A DNA stretch of 42,227 nt from Elusimicrobia bacterium RIFCSPLOWO2_02_FULL_39_32. GTDB taxonomy: Bacteria > Elusimicrobiota > Elusimicrobia > 2-02-FULL-39-32. The position numbers were made by a program, and so were the translations under genes. Under the pieces are notes generated by a model. That model saw only the letters and a program-made list of their open reading frames with translations. It had not been told where the DNA came from and ran no database searches. Where the stretch lies: contig MGUU01000021.1 of the NCBI GenBank assembly GCA_001800135.1, forward strand, positions 1 to 42,227, read 5' to 3'. Positions 26,324 through 34,750 of the stretch are shown piece after piece; position 1 is the stretch's first letter, and every line of letters begins with the position of its first letter.

Positions 26324-26841
26324 TCTAAAATTTCAACTTTTTCTTTAATGACTTTTTTAGAAGGGTATAGAGGCACAACAATTTCTTGAGGGGCAAACCA
26401 GAGTTTTATTTCTCTTTCAGATTCAGCAGGGGATGAGGAGGCGTGAATCACGTTTTCATAAACGCCTTTAGTTGTAATTCTTCCATAAGAGCCTCGTATG
26501 CTGGTGGGGTCGGCTTCTTCCGGATTAGTAGCTCCTGCAATAGCTCTTACCTTTTCAATGGCGTTTGCTCCTTGATAAACTAAGGCTAAAACCCGCTCGC
26601 ATTTGTGATAATGGCCCTGAATGTAAAGAATAAGATCCTCAAAAAAAGGTTTATCTTTAAGATGATAATAATGTTTTTCAGCCAGTTCCCTAGAAACGCA
26701 AACAACCCTAGATCCAATAATGATCAACTTTGTTTCTGAGAGTTTAGTTAATATATTCCCAGTTAAAGATTTTTTTAAACCATCCGGCTTAATTAAAACT
26801 AAAGTTTGCTGAATTTGACTTTGTCCTACGCTATTAGGCAT
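26314..26841 (-). CDS. ndk: Nucleoside diphosphate kinase
   Basis: Ndk moves the gamma-phosphate from ATP to other nucleoside diphosphates through a phosphohistidine. The chain has LIKPDG (residues 16-21), KPFFEDL, GATNPEEADPTSIRGSYG and the active histidine H133 in NVIHASSS. At 175 residues it is longer than the common 140-150. The extra length is a short insert around GHYHKCER and a C-terminal tail of about 20 residues. AAGGAG lies six bases before the ATG. It is the first gene of an ndk-unknown-thiO operon. Confidence 0.96.
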   Translation of the reverse strand: MPNSVGQSQIQQTLVLIKPDGLKKSLTGNILTKLSETKLIIIGSRVVCVSRELAEKHYYHLKDKPFFEDLILYIQGHYHKCERVLALVYQGANAIEKVRAIAGATNPEEADPTSIRGSYGRITTKGVYENVIHASSSPAESEREIKLWFAPQEIVVPLYPSKKVIKEKVEILEWT

Positions 26842-26880
26842 TTAATCTCCTTCCAATAAATTAAAAAAACAGAATATTTG

Positions 26881-26909
26881 ATTTTACGCAAAATGGATTT
26901 TGTTGTCAA
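26881..26909 (-). promoter_or_regulatory. Promoter of the ndk operon
   Basis: A perfect TTGACA (26904-26909, minus strand), a 17-base spacer and TAAAAT (26881-26886). The expected transcript starts near 26874 with a leader of about 33 bases containing the AAGGAG site. Confidence 0.75.
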
Positions 26910-26919
26910 ATGTTACCCC

Positions 26920-26948
26920 TTGAAAAATAAAGGTTCAGGGGCTATACT
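26920..26948 (+). promoter_or_regulatory. Divergent promoter for the small membrane protein gene
   Basis: TTGAAA (26920-26925), a 17-base spacer and TATACT (26943-26948). Its -35 is only 10 bases from the -35 of the ndk promoter on the other strand. The leader would be about 105 bases. Confidence 0.7.
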
Positions 26949-27060
26949 TAGGCTCGTCTTAGAAAAAAACCTGTCTTTATTCTTCGGAACCACATTAAGA
27001 GTTACTCAATAAAACAAAAATAAGTTCTAGGTACAAGTGACTAGAAAAGTGAGGTGGTTT

Positions 27061-27354
27061 ATGTACGAAACCATAATCTTAGCCATTGCTTGTCTTTCAG
27101 CTCCTTTGTTTGCTAAATACGCGGGCTTTGAAATTAAGAAAAAGCCATTTGATATGGTAGGGGTTGCAGGGCTTTTCTTTCTTTTAGGCGCAGCGTTTTC
27201 TTTGGGCCCATCCAAAGTAAACTTCCTAGTGCAGATAGCAAGCGCAGGCTCTATTATTTCTCATATACTAGGCTGGCTTTTGGTGATTATTGGCGCTTTT
27301 CGCAGCGCCTTGGATGTTCTAATGGAAACTGAAGAGCATTCTGTAACCCATTAA
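27061..27354 (+). CDS. Small membrane protein of unknown function
   Basis: The 97-residue product has three hydrophobic segments, near 1-18, 33-50 and 60-83, and a short acidic tail. I do not recognise the family. The start MYETIILA is chosen because GAGG lies six bases upstream (27051-27054 region); an in-frame GTG at 27037 would add eight residues but has no such site. A good promoter stands upstream. The stop codon overlaps by four bases the end of the convergent CPBP-like gene. Confidence 0.6.
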   Translation: MYETIILAIACLSAPLFAKYAGFEIKKKPFDMVGVAGLFFLLGAAFSLGPSKVNFLVQIASAGSIISHILGWLLVIIGAFRSALDVLMETEEHSVTH

Positions 27355-28004
27355 AAATGCCAGTAGGTTGGTCCGATCCGTAAATGGTGCAGCCAAGCTG
27401 ATGGCAGGCAGTAAAGGGACATCACTGCCAACCAACCGTGCGATAGAGCCAACAGATAAAGGTTCGGCGCTTTTTGAAAGAAATAGGACCAAAAAATTCC
27501 GCCAATCCCAGTAAGAATCATGAGAGCGGGATTAGGAAAATGAATCAAAGAAAAAATAGAACCCGACGCAACTGCAATGATCAAAGGTTGTGGAAAAACA
27601 TTTTGCAATCTGCGGGTTAGGAAAACCTGTAAACCTATCTGCTGCAAAAAAGACCAAAAAACATATTCTGAAACACGCAAAGCAAACTGTCCATCATAAT
27701 TAAAACTATCAAAATAAAAAGCCATACCAATAAAAAAAGCTGTAACCACTAAGGTAAAATAAAAGATCGCATAAAAAGAATGAACAAAATGTTCCCAATC
27801 CAAACTAAATTCAGGAAATTTTCTTTGCTCTCTTCCAATGCAAATAAATGGAAATCCAACGCAAAAGAGCCAAAAAAAAGAGATTCTAACAATTTCTTCC
27901 GCATGGGGTTCTAAAACCCAAATATAAAAAAATATTGCTAAAAGTTCTATAATGATCTCAATTAAACTTTGAATTCGAATGGATAAAGAATTTAAAATTG
28001 CCAT
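27351..28004 (-). CDS. CPBP-like membrane protein with substituted glutamates
   Basis: The 217-residue protein has about six membrane helices and the layout of CPBP (CAAX protease and bacteriocin-processing) intramembrane proteases. Motif 1, normally EExxxR, reads QQIGLQ in SFLQQIGLQVFLTRRL. Motif 2 keeps its histidine (FSLIH), and a later histidine remains in ALSHGWL. Loss of both glutamates and the arginine makes normal glutamic-type proteolysis unlikely. It may be a pseudoenzyme or a distinct subfamily. Its first 26 bases overlap the start of a canonical CPBP gene on the other strand, so one of the two start codons may be misplaced. Confidence 0.65.
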   Translation of the reverse strand: MAILNSLSIRIQSLIEIIIELLAIFFYIWVLEPHAEEIVRISFFWLFCVGFPFICIGREQRKFPEFSLDWEHFVHSFYAIFYFTLVVTAFFIGMAFYFDSFNYDGQFALRVSEYVFWSFLQQIGLQVFLTRRLQNVFPQPLIIAVASGSIFSLIHFPNPALMILTGIGGIFWSYFFQKAPNLYLLALSHGWLAVMSLYCLPSAWLHHLRIGPTYWHF

Positions 28005-29022
28005 TTTTTTAGTTGGATTTCTGCTTTTAATTTCTGCTTTATTGCTTGAATTTTTAGCAGAAATTCATTTTTTGAGCATACCATTTTTATTAGGTTTTCT
28101 TCCATTTAGCGTCTATCTTATCCCCTATATTTTACTCAGCACAGAACAGGGTATCCTAAATCTGCAAAAATTTATCTTTCCAGCGTCTTGGAAAAAATTC
28201 TTATTTCCCCTATTTTTACTATCAATATATAGTATCTTTAGCATAGCCTCGTCAACTTTTAATCCCACTCTTTTTATAAAACTTGGTCTCTGGCTCATTC
28301 TTCCAACCTTTCTCTTCACTAAAAATATTATATTTTCAGAACTCACATCATCTTCCACACCCAATGTTGGTTCTGGGGATAAATGCTCCTTAAGAGATTG
28401 GGTTGGGGTGCTGCTTCTCTGGCTTCCCATTGAATTTGGAGCTCTTTCCGGTTTTGATATTACCTTTAAACCAGGCTTAACGATCCCTGCGCTCCCCTTT
28501 GTGGCAGTCATCCAAGGGCTCTATCTCTTTAGAATATTAAGAAATCTGCCACAAATAGGGTATGATTTTCTTTGGAATTTTAAGGATCTTAAAATTGCGT
28601 TTCTTGCTTTATTCTTACTCGCATTCAGTTTGATCCCTTTAGGAACTCAAATGGGATTTATTCAATTTTCTTTTACTCCTCCCTCTTTTGGGGAAACCGT
28701 CAAACTTATATTAGGCATCTATTTTTTAGTGGCAATCCCTGAAGAACTTTTATTTAGAGGTTTGATCCAAAACCTTCTTTTTAAATCTTTTAATGGAAAA
28801 GTTCCTTGGTTCTTAGTTTTAAGCACCGCTTCCATTATTTTTGGCTTTTCCCATTGGAACAATTTTACCCCTGCGGATATTCGTTATGTTTTTTTAGCTT
28901 CTCTTGCTGGACTAGGCTATGGTTTTGTATATTTTAAAACTGGAAAAACTACTATTTCTGCGCTGGTCCACTGTGGTGTAAACTTTTTCTGGGCCATCTG
29001 TTTTCCTGGGACTCAAGGATGA
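27979..29022 (+). CDS. CPBP family intramembrane glutamic protease
   Basis: The 347-residue protein has about eight membrane helices. All three family motifs lie in the C-terminal third: PEELLFRG (EExxxR, near residue 254), FGFSHWNN (FxxxH) and LVHCGVNF (HxxxN). Relatives process prenylated proteins, bacteriocins or sorting tags; the substrate here is unknown. There is no Shine-Dalgarno sequence before the chosen ATG, which overlaps the divergent CPBP-like gene. The stop overlaps the start of the ceramidase-family gene (ATGA), so the two are probably co-translated. Confidence 0.9.
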   Translation: MDKEFKIAIFLVGFLLLISALLLEFLAEIHFLSIPFLLGFLPFSVYLIPYILLSTEQGILNLQKFIFPASWKKFLFPLFLLSIYSIFSIASSTFNPTLFIKLGLWLILPTFLFTKNIIFSELTSSSTPNVGSGDKCSLRDWVGVLLLWLPIEFGALSGFDITFKPGLTIPALPFVAVIQGLYLFRILRNLPQIGYDFLWNFKDLKIAFLALFLLAFSLIPLGTQMGFIQFSFTPPSFGETVKLILGIYFLVAIPEELLFRGLIQNLLFKSFNGKVPWFLVLSTASIIFGFSHWNNFTPADIRYVFLASLAGLGYGFVYFKTGKTTISALVHCGVNFFWAICFPGTQG

Positions 29023-30350
29023 TGATGAAATTACTATTTATTTTCTGTGGTCTTGTTTTTAATAGCTTTTTTGCCATGGCGGATGAGCTCAATCAAGAAG
29101 ATCTTTTATTTGCAGGTGCTTCCAAAGAGAAAATCACGCCAACCATTGAAACATTTTCTGATATTAATGAAAACGGAAAATATGATTTAAAAGAGCCTTT
29201 CACAGACCTGAATAATAATGGAAGTTGGGATCCGGTCTGGCTGGGTGGAAACCAAAATGGCAGATTTGCTTTAGGAGCGCACGATGATCTTTGGGCAAAG
29301 AGCCTTATAGTAGAGTCAAGTCAAACCTCCCTTATATTAATTTCCTTAGATTTGATTGGTTTTTTATTTGATGAGGTGGATTCTATTCAAACAGCGATTT
29401 CTGAAAAATGGGGAATACCAGCTGAACAAATTTTTATTGCAAGCACCCACAACCATAGCGGACCAGACACCATTGGTTTATGGGGAGAGTCTGGCTCTGG
29501 AAAAAATAGCGAATACCTATCTTTTGTAAAAGCTCAAGTTCTTAAATCCGTAAAAACAGCAATGCAAAATAAGAAAAAAGCAAAAATAGTTTGGGGAAAA
29601 ACTGAATATTCTAATCCTATTCATGATGCGCGTCCTCCTGAAGTAATCAATGATCTGCTCTTATCTTTCCGATTAGAAGATGAGCAAGGGGCTACTATTG
29701 CCACAATCGTAAACTATAGCATGCATGCTGAGGTCTTAAATGAAAAAAACAGACTCATTACTGCTGATTATCCCGGAACTTTAACTGAAAAATTGGAAAA
29801 ACATTTTGGGGGTGTGGCTCTTTTTTTTGCTGGAGATATTGGAGGGATGCAAACTCCAAAAATTTTTTTTCATACCTTCTTTATCTCTAAAAAAATTGGA
29901 GAAAATTTGGCAAAAGAGGTCATTCTTTCTTTAAAGCAAGGAAAAAGCGTTCCAATTGAAACGCTTCATGTCAAACAAGAAACCCTTATGATTCCTATTG
30001 AAAACCCTAAATTTCTAGAGGCAATGGAAAAAGGAATTTTTGGTTCCACAAAAAATCTGCTTAAAGAGAGCGACGGACAACTCTTTATTCCTGCTGAAAT
30101 TGGGTTTATTCAAATTGGGCCTGCGCAATTTGTAACAGTTCCCGGGGAACTGTTCCCTGAATTAGGGCATGTTTTAAGAAATGAAATGAAACTTGAATAT
30201 AAATTTTTATTTGGACTCTGTAATAATGAAATTGGCTATATTGTTCCGGAAGAAGACTGGAATCCTAATGGGTATGAAGAGACCATGTCCTTAGGACCAA
30301 AAACCAGCGCACTCATCCTCTCCACACTCCTACAACTAATTAAAAACTAG
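29019..30350 (+). CDS. Neutral/alkaline ceramidase-family protein, exported
   Basis: Residues 1-22 form a signal peptide (KLLFIFCGLVF then AMA-D). Two Asp/Asn-rich loops follow, DINENGKYD and DLNNNGSWDP, which look calcium-binding. The family core has LDLIGF, STHNHSGPDT, NYSMHAEVL and TVPGELFPELG, matching the N-terminal domain of neutral ceramidases, which hydrolyse N-acyl-sphingosine. In characterised ceramidases the catalytic serine is in GDVSPN; the matching stretch here reads AGDIGGMQTP without that serine. The substrate and mechanism may therefore differ. Three ATGs in a row start the frame; the third (29025) sits best behind AAGGA. The C-terminal Ig-like ceramidase domain is absent (443 residues). 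Confidence 0.75.
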   Translation: MMMKLLFIFCGLVFNSFFAMADELNQEDLLFAGASKEKITPTIETFSDINENGKYDLKEPFTDLNNNGSWDPVWLGGNQNGRFALGAHDDLWAKSLIVESSQTSLILISLDLIGFLFDEVDSIQTAISEKWGIPAEQIFIASTHNHSGPDTIGLWGESGSGKNSEYLSFVKAQVLKSVKTAMQNKKKAKIVWGKTEYSNPIHDARPPEVINDLLLSFRLEDEQGATIATIVNYSMHAEVLNEKNRLITADYPGTLTEKLEKHFGGVALFFAGDIGGMQTPKIFFHTFFISKKIGENLAKEVILSLKQGKSVPIETLHVKQETLMIPIENPKFLEAMEKGIFGSTKNLLKESDGQLFIPAEIGFIQIGPAQFVTVPGELFPELGHVLRNEMKLEYKFLFGLCNNEIGYIVPEEDWNPNGYEETMSLGPKTSALILSTLLQLIKN

Positions 30351-30383
30351 CCCCTTAGGAAAATTCTACAAAAATCGTATAAG

Positions 30384-30427
30384 CCCAGAACCAAAATTGG
30401 TTGCGCAAAAAGATGTCGGTTCTTGGG
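30384..30427 (+). promoter_or_regulatory. Nested alternative hairpins upstream of valS
   Basis: CCCAGAACC (30384-30392) can pair with GGTTCTTGGG (30418-30427) with one bulge. Alternatively AACCAA (30389-30394) can pair with TTGGTT (30397-30402). The two folds share AACC and exclude each other. No T-box bulge sequence is seen. It may also be a weak terminator for the preceding gene. Confidence 0.35.
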
Positions 30428-30436
30428 ATGGAAAGT

Positions 30437-30465
30437 TTGAAAGAATATAGATTTATTTATATTAT
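30437..30465 (+). promoter_or_regulatory. valS promoter, near-leaderless
   Basis: TTGAAA (30437-30442), a 17-base spacer and TATTAT (30460-30465), with an overlapping TATAAT at 30463-30468. The start of transcription would fall within about two bases of the valS ATG at 30474. Confidence 0.55.
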
Positions 30466-30473
30466 AATTGTTT

Positions 30474-33260
30474 ATGCCTATAACTGAAATTCCGAAGGTC
30501 TATGACCCAAAAAGCGTGGAGTCTTACTGGGCAGATGTTTGGATTAAAGAACGCATTTTCCAGCCGCAACTCAACCAAAAAACCCCTTTTGTGATTGTGA
30601 TCCCTCCCCCAAATGTGACGGGTTCTTTGCATATGGGGCATGCTTTAAATAATACTTTACAAGATATACTCATCCGTTGGAAAAAAATGAATCAGTTTGA
30701 ATGTTTGTGGGTGCCGGGAACAGACCATGGCGGAATTGCCACGCAAAATGTTGTGGAGAAAATGTTAAAAGCAGAAAAAAAATCCCGTTATGATCTAGGC
30801 AGAGAGAAATTTCTTGAAAGAATGTGGCAGTGGAGGAAAGAATCTGGAGATACTATTTTAATGCAACTGCGCAAACTAGGCTGCAGCTTAGATTGGACAA
30901 GAACCAGATTTACCATGGATGAAACCTGTTCCAAATCCGTATTATTTGCTTTTAATGAATTTTTTAAAAAAGGGTGGATTTATCGCGGGAAACGGATGGT
31001 GAATTGGTGCGTGCGTTGCCAGACCGCGCTTTCTGACATTGAAGTAGAATATGAGGAACGGAAAGACAAACTCTACTATATCCGTTATCCAATTCTCTCT
31101 GGAAAAAAAGAGGGTTGGCAAGGAGTTCCTTTGGTTGTTGCAACTACCAGACCAGAAACCATGTTAGGAGATACCGCCGTAGCTGTGCACCCAGATGATA
31201 CGCGTTATGAAAAAATTCATGGCTGGTGGATCCAACTTCCTTTAGTAGAAAAAGAGATCCCTCTTATTACTGATCATGCGATTGACCCAAAATTTGGCAC
31301 TGGGGTTGTTAAAGTTACTCCTGCCCATGATCCAATAGATTTTGAAATTGGCCAGAGACATCACCTGGCACAGGAAGTAGTCATTGGTTTTGACGGAAAA
31401 ATGAGCGGATCCGCTGGAAAATATGCAACTCTTTCCAGAGAGGAATGCAGAAAAGAAGTGGTGAAGGAATTGGAAACGCAAGGTTTAATTGAAAAGATTG
31501 AAGATTACCGCCACTCGGTTGGGGTTTGTTATCGCTGTGGCGTGATCGTTGAACCTTTAATTTCTGATCAGTGGTTTTTAAAAGTGGACAAGCTTGCAGA
31601 GCAAGCTCTCAAAGCCAGCAAAGAAGAAAAAATTAAAATTTTTCCTGAAACATGGAATAAACCTTATGTAAGTTGGCTGGAAAATCTTAAAGACTGGTGT
31701 ATCTCCCGTCAAATTTGGTGGGGTCATAGGATCCCTGTTTGGTATTGCAATAAGTGCGATGAATCGCGCCTATTAATAATTACAACAAGTGATGGAGTAA
31801 AAAATATTCTTACAGATAATATTGCTGGACGCACGATTGGTGAAGGTGTCTCTCCACTGATTAATGAAACAAATCCGGAAAACCCTCCTTCCCATTGTCC
31901 AAAATGTAAGGGCACAAATTTTACACAAGATACAGATGTGCTAGATACTTGGTTTTCTTCAGCGCTCTGGCCAATTTCAGTTTTGGGCTGGCCAGAAGAG
32001 AGTCCAGATTTAAAAAGATATTATCCCACTTCAGTCTTAGTTACAGGTCATGAGATTTTATACCTCTGGGTAGCAAGAATGGCAATGATGGGACTTTATT
32101 TTAAAAAAGAGGTTCCTTTTTCCCATGTTTTTATTCATGGGATTGTAAGAGATAAGCAGGGTAAAAAAATGTCTAAATCCCTAGGGAATGTGATTGATCC
32201 TCTTACGATCATGCAAAAGTACGGCACAGACGCTTTAAGATTTGTATTAACCTATAACAGCGTGCCGGGCAGAGACATGCAGCTTTCTGAAGACAGTTTT
32301 ATTTCAGCTAGAAATTTCTGCAACAAAATCTGGAATGTCAGCAGATTTGTTTTAATGAATATTGAGACGACAAACTTTAAATTTAGCGAGGAAGAACTTC
32401 CCCATCTTGAATTAGATCTTGCCAGCAAATGGATCTTAAGCAGATTTCAAAAAACAGTTTTAGCTGTGGAAAAATCGCTTTTAGCATACGACCTTGCCCA
32501 AACCTCTAGGATCCTCTACCAATTCATCTGGAGTGAATTTTGCGATTGGTATGTAGAACTCTCCAAACTCATTCTTTTAGATCCAACAAAGAACAAAGAA
32601 ACAACTCTTAAAATATTGCTGGTTCTCATAAAAGGTATTGTTAAACTTCTTCATCCAATGATGCCTTTTATAACGGAAGAAATCTGGAAAAAATTGGGTG
32701 AAATGAATCTTATCTTAAAAGATGAAACCAAAAGCGTGGTCTTCTCGCTCTATCCAAAAGCAAACATCCAACTTGAGAATGACTTGGCAGAAACGAACAT
32801 GGATTTTCTCATGACAGCCATTACTAAAATCCGAACCATTCGATCAGAAATGAATGTGCCGCCTGCAACAAAAATTGAAATCTTAATTAATGGACCGGAT
32901 TCCGATGAAAAAAAATTACTTGAAAAACACTCTATTTATATTCAACACCTTTGCAAGGTAGAAAAAATTCTAATTGGTAACAAACTTGAGAAACCGCAAA
33001 AATCCGCAACCTTAGTTTTTAGCGGCTTAGAGATTTTCATGCCATTGGAAGGGCTGATTGATTTTAGTAAAGAGCAGCAACGGCTTTTAAAAGAATTTAA
33101 TTTACTCAAAAAAGAGATTGAACATTTAGACGCTCGTTTATCACAGCCGGATTTCAAAACCCATGCGCCTGAAGAAGAAATCGTCAGAACTTTAGAAAGA
33201 AAAAAAGAAACAGACCAAAAATTAATTAAATTAAAAGAACATTTGGAACTCGTGCAATGA
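30474..33260 (+). CDS. valS: Valyl-tRNA synthetase
   Basis: The enzyme charges tRNA-Val in the cytoplasm. The class I HIGH motif is HMGH (residues 53-56, after PPPNVTGSL). KMSKS is in GKKMSKSLGN near residue 565. The editing domain includes TTRPETMLGDTAVAVHP, and CYRCG...EP and CNKC...CPKC form cysteine pairs seen in many ValRS. The C-terminal coiled coil is present (last ~70 residues). I start at MPITEIPK (ATG 30474) rather than the in-frame TTG six bases earlier. No Shine-Dalgarno is visible, and the promoter lies so close that the mRNA may be leaderless. Length 928 is normal. Confidence 0.98.
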   Translation: MPITEIPKVYDPKSVESYWADVWIKERIFQPQLNQKTPFVIVIPPPNVTGSLHMGHALNNTLQDILIRWKKMNQFECLWVPGTDHGGIATQNVVEKMLKAEKKSRYDLGREKFLERMWQWRKESGDTILMQLRKLGCSLDWTRTRFTMDETCSKSVLFAFNEFFKKGWIYRGKRMVNWCVRCQTALSDIEVEYEERKDKLYYIRYPILSGKKEGWQGVPLVVATTRPETMLGDTAVAVHPDDTRYEKIHGWWIQLPLVEKEIPLITDHAIDPKFGTGVVKVTPAHDPIDFEIGQRHHLAQEVVIGFDGKMSGSAGKYATLSREECRKEVVKELETQGLIEKIEDYRHSVGVCYRCGVIVEPLISDQWFLKVDKLAEQALKASKEEKIKIFPETWNKPYVSWLENLKDWCISRQIWWGHRIPVWYCNKCDESRLLIITTSDGVKNILTDNIAGRTIGEGVSPLINETNPENPPSHCPKCKGTNFTQDTDVLDTWFSSALWPISVLGWPEESPDLKRYYPTSVLVTGHEILYLWVARMAMMGLYFKKEVPFSHVFIHGIVRDKQGKKMSKSLGNVIDPLTIMQKYGTDALRFVLTYNSVPGRDMQLSEDSFISARNFCNKIWNVSRFVLMNIETTNFKFSEEELPHLELDLASKWILSRFQKTVLAVEKSLLAYDLAQTSRILYQFIWSEFCDWYVELSKLILLDPTKNKETTLKILLVLIKGIVKLLHPMMPFITEEIWKKLGEMNLILKDETKSVVFSLYPKANIQLENDLAETNMDFLMTAITKIRTIRSEMNVPPATKIEILINGPDSDEKKLLEKHSIYIQHLCKVEKILIGNKLEKPQKSATLVFSGLEIFMPLEGLIDFSKEQQRLLKEFNLLKKEIEHLDARLSQPDFKTHAPEEEIVRTLERKKETDQKLIKLKEHLELVQ

Positions 33261-33270
33261 GAAATGACTC

Positions 33271-34143
33271 ATGAAATATTTTAGATTTATTAAAATTGAA
33301 CATACGCTTTTTTCTCTACCCATTGTTTTCTCTGGCACAATGCTTGCAGCTCATTTTTCCAGTTCAAAACCTAATATTACGTTTTTGCATGTGGTTTGGA
33401 TTTTTTTTGCCATTCTTGGCGCACGATCTTTTGGATTTGGCATAAACCGCCTGCTCGATTCTGATATTGACAAACAAAATCCAAGAACCAAAAATAGGGA
33501 AATTCCTTCGGGCCAAATTTCTTTATCTAAAGCTTGCGTATTTGTCTCGATCTCTGCTCTGCTTTTTTTATTCTCAGCCAGCCGTCTTTCAAAAACTGCC
33601 CTTTTCCTAGCCATCATTCCTCTGATTCTTTTTACAATTTATCCTTTATTAAAAAGATGGACAGCTCTTTGCCATTTAGGGTTAGGTCTTGCCTGGGGGG
33701 TTGCGCCTATAGGAGGCTGGATAGCAATAGATCCAAAAATATTCCCTTTATCTAATCTTGCTCCTGTTTTACTGCTCTCAATTTTTTGCATTTTTTGGGT
33801 GGCGGGATTTGACATGATCTACGCCCTCTTAGATGAAGAATTTGACCGCATGAATGGAATCTATTCTATCCCTGCCAAGATTGGCAAAAAAAATGCTTTA
33901 AGGATTTCTGAACTCTTTCATTTTTTCTCTTTTATTATTTTAGGAATCTTAGTCAATTCTTATTTTGATCAAGGCGATTCTTATCTTTTATTTAGCTCTG
34001 CCGGAATATTATTTTTAATGTGCCACTGGAAAGTGCTATTCAACGTTCTAACTCCCAGCGTGATTGATTTTGCTTTTTTTAAAGCCAACGCGGCCATAGG
34101 CTTTATAATTTTTTTTCTTACATTGACAAAAAAAATTCCATAA
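33271..34143 (+). CDS. UbiA-family prenyltransferase, probably MqnP
   Basis: The 290-residue membrane protein has the two aspartate-rich motifs of UbiA enzymes: NRLLDSDID (N59, D63, D67) and DMIYALLDEEFD near residue 185. About eight membrane helices surround them. UbiA enzymes attach a polyprenyl chain to an aromatic ring. The next two genes are UbiX- and UbiD-like, the UbiD being of the long MqnL form. I therefore favour the menaquinone (futalosine) enzyme MqnP over a ubiquinone enzyme. It starts 10 bases after the valS stop. mqnA-D are not in the window. Confidence 0.9.
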   Translation: MKYFRFIKIEHTLFSLPIVFSGTMLAAHFSSSKPNITFLHVVWIFFAILGARSFGFGINRLLDSDIDKQNPRTKNREIPSGQISLSKACVFVSISALLFLFSASRLSKTALFLAIIPLILFTIYPLLKRWTALCHLGLGLAWGVAPIGGWIAIDPKIFPLSNLAPVLLLSIFCIFWVAGFDMIYALLDEEFDRMNGIYSIPAKIGKKNALRISELFHFFSFIILGILVNSYFDQGDSYLLFSSAGILFLMCHWKVLFNVLTPSVIDFAFFKANAAIGFIIFFLTLTKKIP

Positions 34144-34188
34144 TTATTAAAGCGCAGCCTAATAGATAATATGCGAGGAGGTTTTCTG

Positions 34189-34740
34189 ATGAAAACCATT
34201 ATTGCCATGACAGGAGCTTCTGGATCTTTGTTCGGACTAGAATTTATTAAAAACTGTCCGGATGAAAAGTATTTAATTCTTTCCCGCTGGGGAAAATCTG
34301 TGTTGGCTCAAGAAACAGGCTTAACTTTAGAAAATTTGGCGCCTTATGCAAAAAAAGTTTTTTCAGATGAGGACCTTTCTTCCCCCTTTGCTTCCGGCTC
34401 AAATAGTTTTAATGCCATGGTCATTGTTCCCTGTTCAGCCTCCACGCTTTCAAAAATAGCTTCAGGCATTGCGGATTCTTTAATTACGCGCGCAGCCCAT
34501 GTCGCATTAAAAGAAAAAAGAAAACTGATTCTTTGTTTGCGGGAAACCCCGCTTTCAACGATTCTTTTAGAAAATATGTTGAAACTTTCCCAGAGCGGGG
34601 CAGTCCTCATGCCCATTTCACCTTCCTACTACCAAAAGGCAACTACCATTCAAGAGCAAGCTCAGCTTTTTTCTGAGCGCATCATTCAGATGATCGTTCC
34701 TGACTTTGAAACCTCTGGCTGGAAAAAGGAATGTTTGTAA
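34189..34740 (+). CDS. ubiX: UbiX-family flavin prenyltransferase
   Basis: UbiX makes prenylated FMN, the cofactor of UbiD decarboxylases. MTGASGSLFG near the start binds FMN phosphate. VPCSASTLSKIASGIADSLI and CLRETPLS are strong family signatures. I place the start at MKTIIAMTG (183 residues) because AGGAGG lies seven bases before it; an ATG at 34171 would have translation begin upstream of that site. It lies 10 bases before the UbiD gene whose product needs its cofactor. An equivalent name in the futalosine route is mqnM. Confidence 0.95.
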   Translation: MKTIIAMTGASGSLFGLEFIKNCPDEKYLILSRWGKSVLAQETGLTLENLAPYAKKVFSDEDLSSPFASGSNSFNAMVIVPCSASTLSKIASGIADSLITRAAHVALKEKRKLILCLRETPLSTILLENMLKLSQSGAVLMPISPSYYQKATTIQEQAQLFSERIIQMIVPDFETSGWKKECL

Positions 34741-34750
34741 ACAGTAAAAT

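Noticed and set aside
28125-28511. A 128-codon frame on the minus strand
   Set aside because: It is antisense to the CPBP protease gene, whose motifs and hydrophobic pattern are clear on the plus strand.
30351-30473. Possible T-box riboswitch upstream of valS
   Set aside because: No T-box bulge sequence, specifier loop or terminator/antiterminator pair with a T-run is present; the element is only a pair of alternative hairpins.
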